Shown: positions 7,298 to 15,699 of the stretch, in pieces | Layout: every line of letters begins with the position of its first letter | How positions within the stretch are numbered: position 1 is the first letter of the stretch | Assembly (NCBI GenBank): GCA_035378985.1 | Contig: DAOSUR010000014.1 | Location: 1-64,000 of the forward strand | Direction: 5' to 3' | Source: Anaerohalosphaeraceae bacterium | GTDB taxonomy: Bacteria; Planctomycetota; Phycisphaerae; Sedimentisphaerales; Anaerohalosphaeraceae | DNA length: 64,000 bases | Program-made: the position numbers and the translations under genes | The notes under the pieces: model-generated | Seen by the model: the letters and a program-made list of their open reading frames with translations, nothing else | Database searches by the model: none | What the model was told of the DNA's origin: nothing

Positions 7298-8641
7298 ATG
7301 TTCAGCAGAATCCTGATTGCCAATCGAGGAGAAATCGCCCTGCGGATTATCCGGGCCTGCCATGAATTGGGCATCGAGGCCGTGGCGGTCTTTTCCGAAG
7401 CCGACCGCGGAGCCCCGTATCTGGAGACCGCGGACGAGGCCATCTGCATCGGTCCGGCGACACCGGCTAAAAGCTATCTGAATATCCCGGCTATTATCAG
7501 CGCCGCTGAGATTGCGGATGTGGACGCCATTCATCCCGGCTACGGCTTTTTGGCCGAAAATGCCCACTTTGCAGAAATCTGCGGAGAATGCGGGATTACA
7601 TTCATCGGCCCGGACCCGCAATCCATGCGGATGCTGGGCGACAAGGTCCAGGCCCGACTGGTGGCCCAAAAGGCCCGCGTGCCCCTCGTGCCCGGGTCCG
7701 AAGGCGAGCTGAAGGATGAAGCGGAGGCAATCAAGCTGGCCAACAAAATCGGCTATCCGGTCATCCTCAAGGCCGCTGCCGGCGGCGGCGGACGCGGAAT
7801 GCGGGTCGCCCACAACGACATCAGTCTGCACAAGGCCTTCGCCGCTGCACGCGCCGAAGCCGAAGCCGCCTTCAAAAACGGGGCCCTGTACCTGGAAAAA
7901 TACATCGTGGAACCCCGACACGTCGAAGTGCAGGTGATGGCCGACAAAACCGGAAATGCCGTGCATTTTTACGAGCGTGACTGCACCATTCAGCGGCGGC
8001 ATCAGAAACTCATTGAAGAATCCCCCTGTCCGGTGCTGGATGAAAAAACCCGTGAGGAGCTGTGCCGCTCGGCCCTGCGGCTTGTGCACGAGGCCAAATA
8101 TCACAATGCCGCTACGGTCGAATTTCTTCTGGACCGTGACAAAAACTTCTACTTTATCGAGGTCAACACCCGCATTCAGGTCGAGCACCCCGTCACAGAG
8201 CTGGTAACGGGCCAGGACCTGATTAAATGGCAGATTCAAATCGCCGCCGGAAACCCGCTCACGCTGCGCCAGCGGGACATCAAACACACCGGCGTGGCGA
8301 TGGAATGCCGCATCAACGCCGAAGACCCCGCCCGAAACTTTGCCCCCTGTCCGGGTCCGATTCACCGCTTTATCGTCCCCGGCGGGCCGGGCGTGCGGGT
8401 CGATACCCATTTGGCTCAGGGCTCCGTCGTCTCCCCGTATTACGATTCGATGGTCGCCAAAGTAATTGTCCATCAGCCCACCCGCGAACAGGCCATTGCC
8501 ACGATGAAGCGGGCACTGCGGGAGTTTCGCATTGAGCCGATAAAGACTACGATTCCGGCGTGCCTGAAAATCCTTTCGCACAACCTGTTCGTAAAAAATC
8601 AGGTGGATACGAGTTTTATCGAACGGCATATGAGTTCCTGA
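7298..8641 (+). CDS. accC: acetyl-CoA carboxylase, biotin carboxylase subunit
   Basis: ATP-grasp enzyme that carboxylates the biotin on AccB. 447 aa, full length. The N-terminal MFSRILIANRGEIALRIIRA, the HPGYGFLAEN segment, the glycine-rich ATP loop KAAAGGGGRGMR (about 158-170), the metal-binding EVNTRIQVEHPVTE (about 286-299) and the AMECRINAEDP segment are all present. The family usually has MNTRLQVEHPVTE; the Leu to Ile change is conservative. A beta-propeller gene starts 17 nt after its stop, so the operon probably continues. Confidence 0.97.
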   Translation: MFSRILIANRGEIALRIIRACHELGIEAVAVFSEADRGAPYLETADEAICIGPATPAKSYLNIPAIISAAEIADVDAIHPGYGFLAENAHFAEICGECGITFIGPDPQSMRMLGDKVQARLVAQKARVPLVPGSEGELKDEAEAIKLANKIGYPVILKAAAGGGGRGMRVAHNDISLHKAFAAARAEAEAAFKNGALYLEKYIVEPRHVEVQVMADKTGNAVHFYERDCTIQRRHQKLIEESPCPVLDEKTREELCRSALRLVHEAKYHNAATVEFLLDRDKNFYFIEVNTRIQVEHPVTELVTGQDLIKWQIQIAAGNPLTLRQRDIKHTGVAMECRINAEDPARNFAPCPGPIHRFIVPGGPGVRVDTHLAQGSVVSPYYDSMVAKVIVHQPTREQAIATMKRALREFRIEPIKTTIPACLKILSHNLFVKNQVDTSFIERHMSS

Positions 8642-8657
8642 TTCGAAAGGAAATCCT

Positions 8658-9833
8658 ATGCATTTGCAGCGGACTGTGGTCCCGTTTCTGCTGCTTTTGC
8701 TGCCGCTGACGGCTGTTCTGGCTGTCATTGCGGCCCATCGCCAGGCCAAACTGCAGAAAAAGGAGCCGCTGTCACCGCCGGCTGTGCGGGTGAGCTTCGG
8801 CACAGACTCCTGGCCGATGTTTCGCGGCAATCCGCAATTAACCGGCACTGCCTCGGGCGAACTGCCCGAGCACCTCACGCTCGCCTGGAAATTCAAAACA
8901 AACGGACCTGTCAAATCCACTCCTATCGCCGCCGACGGCAAAGTCTATATCACCTCGACCGACCAAAAACTCTACGCCGTGGACCTGAAGACCGGCTCCC
9001 TCCTCTGGAGCCGGGAACTGGGAGAAATGGAGGCCTCCGCTCTCTGGACTAAATCGGCCCTGTATGTCGGCACCACTACCGGCTGGTTCTATGCGCTCAA
9101 CCCCGCTGACGGTGCCGTCCTGTGGAAATATGAAACCAAAGGCAAAATCGCCGGCTCCGCCAACTTCCTTAACGGTTGTATCTTCTTCGGAAGCTATGAC
9201 GGGACCCTCCATGCACTCAGCCCGGATGGAAAAGTCCTGTGGACTTTCCAAACCGAAAGCTATCTGAACGGCACACCGGCGGCCGTTCCGTCGGCAGTCA
9301 TTGCCGGCGGCTGCGATGCCAACCTGTATCTGATTCATCCAGACGACCCCAGGCAGGTTCGCCGAATCGACACCGGCTCTTATATTCCGTCCAGCCCGGC
9401 TGTGTACGAGAACCTGGCCTATATCGGCAACTTTGAAGGACAGCTCTTTTGTGTGGATACCCAAACGGCACAAATCGTCTGGACGTCCAGCCATTCGGAC
9501 GACGCCTTTTTTGCCGCACCCGCCGTCAATGAACAATACCTGGTTGTCGGCTCGCAAAAAAATAAAGTCCTTTGCCTGGACCGAAAGACCGGCGGGCTCC
9601 TCTGGACATTCCGCACGGAGGATGCCGTTAATTCCAGCCCGGTCATCTGCGGTACCAAAGTTCTGTTCGGTTCCGACGACGGCTTCTTCCGGATGCTCTC
9701 GCTGACTGACGGCAAAGAACTCTGGTCTGCCAACCTCGCCCGGCCGATCGCCTCCTCTCCGGCTGTCGTGAGCAATCTTGTTCTGATTGGCTGCGACGAC
9801 GGCTTCGTGTACGCCTGGAAACAGCCGGACTGA
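8658..9833 (+). CDS. membrane-anchored PQQ-type beta-propeller protein
   Basis: A 391-aa protein with an N-terminal signal or anchor (VVPFLLLLLPLTAVLAVIA, about 8-26). Repeated PQQ-type blades follow, each with the pattern G.LY.LD..TG..LW (YAVDLKTGSLLWS, YALNPADGAVLWK, FCVDTQTAQIVWT, LCLDRKTGGLLWT, RMLSLTDGKELWS). The family includes BamB and many planctomycete exported propellers. The blade motif does not by itself mean PQQ binding, and I see no catalytic residues of a quinoprotein dehydrogenase. An extracytoplasmic scaffold role is the safest inference. AAAGGA precedes the ATG. It follows accC closely, without an obvious functional link. Confidence 0.85.
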   Translation: MHLQRTVVPFLLLLLPLTAVLAVIAAHRQAKLQKKEPLSPPAVRVSFGTDSWPMFRGNPQLTGTASGELPEHLTLAWKFKTNGPVKSTPIAADGKVYITSTDQKLYAVDLKTGSLLWSRELGEMEASALWTKSALYVGTTTGWFYALNPADGAVLWKYETKGKIAGSANFLNGCIFFGSYDGTLHALSPDGKVLWTFQTESYLNGTPAAVPSAVIAGGCDANLYLIHPDDPRQVRRIDTGSYIPSSPAVYENLAYIGNFEGQLFCVDTQTAQIVWTSSHSDDAFFAAPAVNEQYLVVGSQKNKVLCLDRKTGGLLWTFRTEDAVNSSPVICGTKVLFGSDDGFFRMLSLTDGKELWSANLARPIASSPAVVSNLVLIGCDDGFVYAWKQPD

Positions 9834-9840
9834 ACGCCCT

Positions 9841-10302
9841 ATGTTCTTTTTTGTGTTCAGTACATCCTGTCGGGAAACGGAAGGGCCTGCCCTCACAATA
9901 GACTGCCCATCCTGCGGGGAAAGGGGGCCTGCGGATTCTGCAGAGATTGTGGAAAAGGGGACACTGTTTTTCTTCATACCATCGTTTCGGGTTCGCACAA
10001 CCCGACTGACCTGCCGAAATTGCGGGAGGAGTTTTTACCTGAACCTTCCGCTGGAAGATGTGTCCCAACTGACACCTGCCGACCTTCACCAAATGCTCTG
10101 GAATACTCCTTCCTCCCTGCTCCCGACTGTACTGGCTCTAATTGCGTTGGTCGCCTCTATAATCCCATTCGCCGGGCTTCTTGTTGCACTTATCACCCAG
10201 CCCTTCATCTGGAAAACCCCAAGCTGGCAGCGAATTGTTTCCCTGTTTGCCATAATAATTTCCTTTTTCTCAACGTTTTTTTATCTTGTTTTCCGCTCGT
10301 AA
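9841..10302 (+). CDS. zinc-ribbon membrane protein of unknown function
   Basis: A 153-aa protein from the ATG at 9841, 7 nt after the beta-propeller gene. Two CxxC pairs (CPSCG near residue 24 and CRNCG near 59) form a probable zinc ribbon. Two membrane helices follow (LLPTVLALIALVASIIPFAG, about 96-115, and SLFAIIISFFSTFFYLVF at the C-terminus). The N-terminal ribbon would face the cytoplasm or the membrane surface. The frame is open upstream into the previous gene (to 9787), but that part is antisense-like. There is no clear Shine-Dalgarno; coupling to the gene upstream is likely. Function unknown. Confidence 0.75.
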   Translation: MFFFVFSTSCRETEGPALTIDCPSCGERGPADSAEIVEKGTLFFFIPSFRVRTTRLTCRNCGRSFYLNLPLEDVSQLTPADLHQMLWNTPSSLLPTVLALIALVASIIPFAGLLVALITQPFIWKTPSWQRIVSLFAIIISFFSTFFYLVFRS

Positions 10303-10378
10303 ACCCTTAAAAATAAAATGGATATGCTTTTATAGGACCCGCAATATATCAACTATTAAACATTTCAATAAATAAACA

Positions 10379-10408
10379 TTGTATTTCTTGAAATATTTTC
10401 TGTATAAT
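10379..10408 (+). promoter_or_regulatory. promoter of marR-type regulator
   Basis: TTGTAT (10379-10384), an 18-nt spacer and a perfect TATAAT (10403-10408). It excludes the upstream in-frame start codons of the regulator gene. Confidence 0.65.
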
Positions 10409-10453
10409 GAGCGTATAACCTTACAGAAAAGACGACGGTTCTTGGACGGCCCC

Positions 10454-10924
10454 ATGGGACCGGAATTGGAAAAGGCCATACAGGATTTGAGTTTGCGGAT
10501 GCGTCTGATTCGCGCCGCACAGGAAGGCGATGCGCCCGGCTCCCTGAGTGAACGCGAGGCCCTGATCCTGCAGCAGCTGCTCGAACGCCCCGAGATGACG
10601 GTCTCCGAAATCGCCCAATCCTGGCCGAACGTCAGTGAAAGCACCATCTCGATAACCCTCACGCGTCTGTGGCGCGAAAAAGGACTCGTGTCCAAGACCA
10701 TCAAGCCCGACAACCAGCGGGTGACCCTGGTCAAACTCACCGACAAAGGCCGACAGACAATTCAAAAATATTTGGAGCAGCAGACAGAACGCTTCAACGC
10801 TCTTTTCCATGCCATCAACGTTACTCCGGAAGAAAAAGAGGTCCTGATTCGCATTTGCACGCGGGCATCCGAATTTTTGGACAAATACCTGTCAGCGATG
10901 CAGAACCAGCCCTCGAAATCGTAA
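10454..10924 (+). CDS. MarR-family transcriptional regulator
   Basis: About 156 aa from the ATG at 10454, which lies downstream of the predicted transcript start. It has a winged helix-turn-helix: TVSEIAQSWPNVSESTISITLTRL is the recognition region (about 55-78), followed by the wing (LVSKTIKPDNQRVTLVKLTDKGRQ). Flanking helices (EKAIQDLSLRMRLIR and the C-terminal EEKEVLIRICTRASEFLDKYL) would form the MarR dimer interface. Ligand unknown. It is followed after 58 nt by the large TPR protein gene, which it may control. There is no strong ribosome-binding site; a TTG at 10442 is a possible alternative start. Confidence 0.85.
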   Translation: MGPELEKAIQDLSLRMRLIRAAQEGDAPGSLSEREALILQQLLERPEMTVSEIAQSWPNVSESTISITLTRLWREKGLVSKTIKPDNQRVTLVKLTDKGRQTIQKYLEQQTERFNALFHAINVTPEEKEVLIRICTRASEFLDKYLSAMQNQPSKS

Positions 10925-10982
10925 AAATCGCATGAGCAAACCGGACTTTCCCAAGCCGGTCTGCCCAGAAAGGAGATAAGCC

Positions 10983-13022
10983 ATGAAAAGCAGACATATA
11001 CAATGGCTTCTGTTCGGGATGGCAATTCTGGCAGTGTCCCTGACCGCTTTGGCACGAGAAAAACCGGACAATCGCGGTTCCGCTCGGGGAAACGACCGCC
11101 CCGCCGCTGCACCGCAAAAGCAGGAATCTCCTCCATCGCAACCGGCGCCGCCTGCTGAACCGGCTAAATCGGCAGAGCAATCCGCATCCACTCAGCAACC
11201 CTCCCGCTCGATTCAGCAACCCGCCGCAGCACGAGATGCTCTCACCCGGCCTGCTGTCCCTGCCGCAAGGCCCACGCGGTCTTCTGAAAGCCGCAGGCTG
11301 TCTGCGCAAACCTCGCAAGGCAGTCCGCAGCAGACAGAAAGAAAAGTCGTCTCTGCTGAAAAAACTGCACGCAGAAACAGCCCGCCGTCTGTTTCCAGAC
11401 CTGCGGAAACACAGGATGTTTTGAAAACCCGTCCAGCCGATTCAAAAACCCTCTCCCGTCCAACCCGACCGGAACGCTCCGCTCCCGCTGAAATCAAAAC
11501 GCCGACAGATGTATCCTCCCCATCTTCCGTACGTTCTCAAAGCCGTCTGAACAGCCGGCGGCACGTTGTTGTCGCCAATCTTTCCGCCGGTCGAAACAGC
11601 CGACGCACTCAATCCGATTCCCCGGAAGAACAAGAAACAAAATCCTCTGCCGACAAAAACAAACCGGCTCGTCCGCAGAATACACGCAGTACGCTGACCT
11701 TGAAATCCTCCGAGCAGAAAACGAACGACAGAAAAGAAAAGTCCGGGCAGCAAACCGATTCGGTCCGTGCCGCTTCGGAGCGGAAGAATCGCCGCGTCAT
11801 CGTTTCCAAAATCGAACGGCCCGCTCCGCGTGAAACCCGCGACGGCGGCACAAAACTTCAGCCCCCCTTGGAGCGCCCTCTTGCCCAGCCCGCACGCCCC
11901 GGCAGTCAAAGCATCATCCGGGCCGATGAGCTCAGCGAGCCGACCCGACACCATCCGGGCCGAGAGGCAAGGGCGTCCGTGCACAACAGTCGTCCAAGCC
12001 ATAAAGAGCGATACGACAGCAAAATCACCGTCACACCCGAAAAGAAAATTGTTGTCGTCGGCGACATCACGCCTCACCGTCCGCGGCCCTATATCCCTCG
12101 CCGGCTTCATCCCGACCTGGTGATTGTCCGCAGCAGTCCGCACTGGCACGATTGCGGTTCGTATTTTTCCCTGACATTTTCCTTTAATTCCTGTGCCCGT
12201 CTGGCCTGCGTACCCTATCGTTCCTGCTGGGGTCTGACGTATTATTACCCCCGCTATCACCGCCGCTATGTCTTTGTGAGCATCGGCGGCTGGTGGCCGT
12301 GCGAATACCGATACATTCGCTATTACTGGTACGGCTGCCATCCGTACTACTGGTACGGTCCGACCGTCATCACCTCTGCCCCCGTTATTGAGCAGAACAT
12401 CTACAACACGTATAACTACTACGGCAAAGCCGACGCCGACTCTTCGCAGAAAACCTCTGCTCCGTGGAAGTATCCCTTCGGCGATTCCAACTATGATGTG
12501 AGCGGCTATATCGAAAAGATTTCTGCACCTGACGCTCCTCAGTTCCAGACTGCTGCCGACCTGTGCTTCGATCGAGCCGTCAATCTGTTCCTGGCGGGCA
12601 AATACGCGGATGCCGCCGCTCAATTCCGAGAGGCGGTCCGGCTTTCTCCGGATGATATTATCCTGCCGTTCACGTACAGCCAGGCCCTCTTTGCCGACGG
12701 CGACTATGCCCATGCCGCCGCCGTGCTGCGTTCGGCTGTGGCGGCCATTCCGGATGACCAGCTGACGATTTACTACCCGCGCGGACTGTATGAAAAAGAG
12801 GAAACCCTGCTGGCCCAGATTGAGGTCCTCGAAAAGGCGGCGCAGGAAGAGCCTTTTGCGGCCGATTTCCATCTGCTTTTGGGGTATCAGTACATCAGCA
12901 TCGAAAAGTATGACAAGGCCGCCGACCATCTGAAAGAAGCCGTCAAAGACCCGGCGAATCAGCCCGCCGCCCAAAAACTCCTCGACCTGCTCACCCAGCT
13001 CCAGCAGCCCGAAGACGATTAG
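10983..13022 (+). CDS. exported low-complexity/TPR protein
   Basis: A 679-aa protein with a strong AAAGGAG before its ATG. Residues 1-25 are a signal peptide (LLFGMAILAVSLTALA). Residues 26-350 are low-complexity, rich in Pro, Ser, Arg, Gln and Lys, probably disordered and strongly basic. Residues 370-480 are Tyr/Trp-rich with several Cys (YYWYGCHPYYWYG). From about 510 there are tetratricopeptide-like repeats (AVNLFLAGKYADAAAQFREA, then ALFADGDYAHAAAVL and LGYQYISIEKYDKAADHL). The arrangement suggests an envelope protein whose basic stretch binds wall or nucleic-acid polyanions, with a TPR scaffold at the end. That role is inference; I know no named family for the whole protein. TAG stop. 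Confidence 0.8.
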   Translation: MKSRHIQWLLFGMAILAVSLTALAREKPDNRGSARGNDRPAAAPQKQESPPSQPAPPAEPAKSAEQSASTQQPSRSIQQPAAARDALTRPAVPAARPTRSSESRRLSAQTSQGSPQQTERKVVSAEKTARRNSPPSVSRPAETQDVLKTRPADSKTLSRPTRPERSAPAEIKTPTDVSSPSSVRSQSRLNSRRHVVVANLSAGRNSRRTQSDSPEEQETKSSADKNKPARPQNTRSTLTLKSSEQKTNDRKEKSGQQTDSVRAASERKNRRVIVSKIERPAPRETRDGGTKLQPPLERPLAQPARPGSQSIIRADELSEPTRHHPGREARASVHNSRPSHKERYDSKITVTPEKKIVVVGDITPHRPRPYIPRRLHPDLVIVRSSPHWHDCGSYFSLTFSFNSCARLACVPYRSCWGLTYYYPRYHRRYVFVSIGGWWPCEYRYIRYYWYGCHPYYWYGPTVITSAPVIEQNIYNTYNYYGKADADSSQKTSAPWKYPFGDSNYDVSGYIEKISAPDAPQFQTAADLCFDRAVNLFLAGKYADAAAQFREAVRLSPDDIILPFTYSQALFADGDYAHAAAVLRSAVAAIPDDQLTIYYPRGLYEKEETLLAQIEVLEKAAQEEPFAADFHLLLGYQYISIEKYDKAADHLKEAVKDPANQPAAQKLLDLLTQLQQPEDD

Positions 13023-13333
13023 CCCCTATGGGTAAAACAGCCCCGGGCGAATGAGCCCGGGAAAAAAAATTGAAATCTTTCACCATACCCTTACGGGCAG
13101 GGCTATCCTATGCCGCCTGTGCAGGCTCAAAGTTCGTTTCTGGCCACCGAAAGCCGGCCGAGGGACTCTCTTTCTTCATTCTTAATTCGTAATTCTTCCT
13201 TTCTTCAATCCGTGTAAATCCGCGGTTTCTTATACGCTTTTAGGCGGTCTTCCTTAAACTTTCCACATCCCGTCTTGACAAAACAAAAAAATCTCTTATA
13301 CTGCAATTTATTAAAGAAAAGGAGGAACGGAAA
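13023..13333 (+). repeat. intergenic segment with hairpins and repeat-like motifs
   Basis: 311 bases without a gene. CCCGGGC/GCCCGGG forms a hairpin at 13042-13061, followed by A8 and not T8, so it is not a rightward terminator. Then come ACCCTTACGGGCAGGGC and GCCTGTGCAGGC, and a stretch made of near-repeats (CATTCTTAATTCGTAATTC, then AATCCGTGTAAATCCGCGG). Such motifs resemble dispersed intergenic repeats of planctomycete-type genomes; copy number cannot be judged here. The right end carries the promoter of the next gene. Confidence 0.4.
13275..13302 (+). promoter_or_regulatory. promoter of GLUG-repeat protein gene
   Basis: TTGACA (13275-13280), a 16-nt spacer and TATACT (13297-13302), 31 nt before the ATG, which has AAAGGAGG ahead of it. 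Confidence 0.8.
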
Positions 13334-14794
13334 ATGAGAAAGCTGTCCTTTTTCCGTTGGTTGGTTGTTGGAGGATGGATGTGCTCATCAGCCCTGTTCG
13401 GCTATTCCGGAGGCGATGGTTCCCCTTCTAATCCCTATCAAATCAGCACACCCCAAGACTGGCTGACCCTTTGCAGTACCCCCGCCGATGCAAACGGCCT
13501 TTGTTTTATCCTCACGAGCGACATCAACCTTTCCGGATTTCCTATCTCGGAGGTTGGCACAACTGAACAGCCGTTTACCGGGTCATTGGACGGAGCCGGA
13601 CATACCATTTACGGGGTAAACTTTCAGTCCGCTGCCGATTTCTCCGGATTATTCGGAACAATCGGAACGGAGGGTCTTGTGCAAAATCTGACGGTTTATA
13701 ATCCCGTCATTTCGGGTACCTCTTTCCACAATTTTTACATCGGCGGACTGGCCGGTTATAACAAGGGTACTATCCGCCGCTGCACCGTGGTCCGGGGTTC
13801 CTTAACACCAGAATATATTTTCATCAGCGGAGGTTTGGTCGGGGGTAGTGAAGGGCTGCTTCTGGACTGTTCCTACATCGGAGATACAACCCTTTCCGGC
13901 TCCTATGCAGGAGGTCTCGCGGGCATGAATTGGGGGACTATGGTCTCCTGTAAATCTCAGGGGAATATCTCTATCAACGGTACGCGCGGCGGGCACCTGG
14001 CTGGAGGAAATTCCGGAAGAGTCTTTCGCTGTGCGGCATCCGGCAGCTTGACGGTTTCCGGAACCGAAGGCGGCGGACTAATCGGAATCAATACCGGAAC
14101 AGTCGAGTCCTCCTCGGCAGATGTAAACATTACCCTGTACCCCGGATCCAGCAAATACGCCTTCATCGGCGGGCTGATTGCCGACAACGGGGGCCCTGTT
14201 TTGAACTGCTGTGCAAAAGGAAACGGTACCGCCTATCTCTTATATGGTCCATCTTATACATGCAGAGCGGGCGGACTAATTGGCCGAAGCAATCCGAATA
14301 TACTCCATTGTTATTCAACCGGCCAGGTCCGCGGCATTCCGGCACCTCAAACGATTCTCGGCGGTCTTGTTGGGGAAAAAGCAGGTCAGGGAAATATCGA
14401 TGAGCCCTATTCATTCTGGGATATTCAAACCAGCGGATGCACTGTCAGCGCCGTCGGCACAGGCAAGACAACCGCAGAAATGAAAATGCGTTCGACGTTC
14501 CTTGCGGCCGGCTGGGATTTTACAAACGAAACAGACAACGGCCCTTATGAGACCTGGCGATTATGTACGGATGGAATCGATTATCCGCGGCTGAATTGGC
14601 AATCTCGCACAGGAGACCGGAATTGCCCGCCGGGAGTAGAGAAAACGGATTTGGCCTTTCTGGCAGAATGGTGGTTGGCAGACAACTGCGGGTTTGACAA
14701 CGAGTTCTGCGCAGGAACAGATTTGAATTATTCTCAAACGGTGGACGGGGCGGATTGGGCAATCTTTACCCAAAATTGGCTGAAAAATCCGTAA
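13334..14794 (+). CDS. secreted GLUG-repeat protein with dockerin-like tail
   Basis: A 486-aa exported protein. Signal peptide: WLVVGGWMCSSALFG (about 9-23). The body is a beta-helix-like run of GLUG repeats, the G-G-L-x-G-x-N-x-G-x-I pattern seen in IGGLAGYNKGTIRRC, AGGLAGMNWGTMVSC and GGGLIGINTGTVESS, ending with a Cys at regular positions. GLUG repeats occur in surface adhesins and IgA-peptidase-like proteins. The last 60 residues form a degenerate dockerin (DLAFLAEWWLADNC, then DLNYSQTVDGADWAIFTQNWL), two Ca-loop/helix halves as in other secreted proteins here. Binding or structural role at the cell surface is inferred. Strong promoter and AAAGGAGG precede it. Confidence 0.88.
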   Translation: MRKLSFFRWLVVGGWMCSSALFGYSGGDGSPSNPYQISTPQDWLTLCSTPADANGLCFILTSDINLSGFPISEVGTTEQPFTGSLDGAGHTIYGVNFQSAADFSGLFGTIGTEGLVQNLTVYNPVISGTSFHNFYIGGLAGYNKGTIRRCTVVRGSLTPEYIFISGGLVGGSEGLLLDCSYIGDTTLSGSYAGGLAGMNWGTMVSCKSQGNISINGTRGGHLAGGNSGRVFRCAASGSLTVSGTEGGGLIGINTGTVESSSADVNITLYPGSSKYAFIGGLIADNGGPVLNCCAKGNGTAYLLYGPSYTCRAGGLIGRSNPNILHCYSTGQVRGIPAPQTILGGLVGEKAGQGNIDEPYSFWDIQTSGCTVSAVGTGKTTAEMKMRSTFLAAGWDFTNETDNGPYETWRLCTDGIDYPRLNWQSRTGDRNCPPGVEKTDLAFLAEWWLADNCGFDNEFCAGTDLNYSQTVDGADWAIFTQNWLKNP

Positions 14795-14880
14795 AATCAC
14801 CTATTCTCCTCCTCTCCTTCTTGCCCAAAACAAAAAACCGGATTATATTGAGGACACAGTCAGCAAAAGGACTTGCAGCG

Positions 14881-15693
14881 ATGCTCGAACGACTGGAACA
14901 GCTTCATCCGATTATGCAGGCCCTCTTGGCCACGCTCTTTACCTGGGGGCTGACCGCCCTCGGAGCGGGCACCGTCTTTTTCTTCAAAAGCATCAACCGC
15001 CGCACGCTCGATGCGATGCTGTCCTTTGCGGCGGGCGTGATGATTGCCGCCAGCTACTGGTCGCTGCTGGCGCCGGCCATCGAGATGGCCTCCAATCAGG
15101 GACAAATCGCCTGGATTCCCGCCGCCGTGGGCTTTCTGCTGGGCGGAGCCTTCCTGCGGGGGGTCGATGTCCTCCTGCCGCATCTGCATCTGGGCTATCC
15201 GACCGAAGAGGCCGAGGGCATTCATACCTCCTGGCGGCGAAGCGTGCTGCTGGTTCTGGCCATTACCCTGCACAATATCCCGGAGGGACTGGCCGTGGGC
15301 ATCGCCTTCGGCGCCCTCAAATACGGCCTGTCCGAAGCCAGCTTCAGCGGGGCCCTGGCCCTGGCTATCGGCATCGGCATCCAGAACTTCCCCGAAGGAG
15401 CGGCCGTATCGGTTCCGCTCCGCCGCGAAGGATTCAGCCGCCTGAAGAGTTTCTGGTACGGCCAGCTGTCCGGCGCAGTCGAGCCGATTGCAGGCGTGCT
15501 CGGGGCCTGGGCCGTAATGAGCATCACCCCCCTGCTGCCGTATGCACTGGCCTTTGCGGCCGGGGCTATGATTTTCGTCGTCATCGAAGAGGTCATCCCT
15601 GAATCGCAGCGGGCAGGCCATGTGGACCTGGCCACCACCTCCGCCATGCTCGGTTTTACCGTCATGATGGTTCTGGATGTGGCCCTCGGATAG
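14881..15693 (+). CDS. ZIP-family divalent metal transporter (GufA-like)
   Basis: A 270-aa polytopic membrane protein from the ATG at 14881 (MLERLEQLHPIMQALLATLF). About eight hydrophobic segments are visible. The two ZIP metal-binding helices are clear: HNIPEG near residue 132 and NFPEG near 170, and IEEVIPES is also typical. The family moves Zn2+ or related cations into the cytoplasm. The His-rich loop between helices III and IV is only LPHLHLGYP. The frame is open 126 nt further upstream, but that part overlaps the previous gene's end. TAG stop, 6 nt from the stop of the convergent lipoprotein gene. Confidence 0.92.
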   Translation: MLERLEQLHPIMQALLATLFTWGLTALGAGTVFFFKSINRRTLDAMLSFAAGVMIAASYWSLLAPAIEMASNQGQIAWIPAAVGFLLGGAFLRGVDVLLPHLHLGYPTEEAEGIHTSWRRSVLLVLAITLHNIPEGLAVGIAFGALKYGLSEASFSGALALAIGIGIQNFPEGAAVSVPLRREGFSRLKSFWYGQLSGAVEPIAGVLGAWAVMSITPLLPYALAFAAGAMIFVVIEEVIPESQRAGHVDLATTSAMLGFTVMMVLDVALG

Positions 15694-15699
15694 CCGTCG

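Noticed and set aside
6833..8941. 700-codon open frame opposite accB-accC
   Set aside because: It is the mirror of highly conserved genes with strong codon bias; its sequence has no recognisable domain.
11442..12974. 510-codon open frame opposite the TPR protein gene
   Set aside because: The sense protein has a signal peptide, Shine-Dalgarno and TPRs; the antisense frame has none.
13042..13061. Hairpin after the TPR protein gene as a terminator
   Set aside because: It is followed by an A-run on the plus strand and lacks the T-run a terminator needs in either direction.
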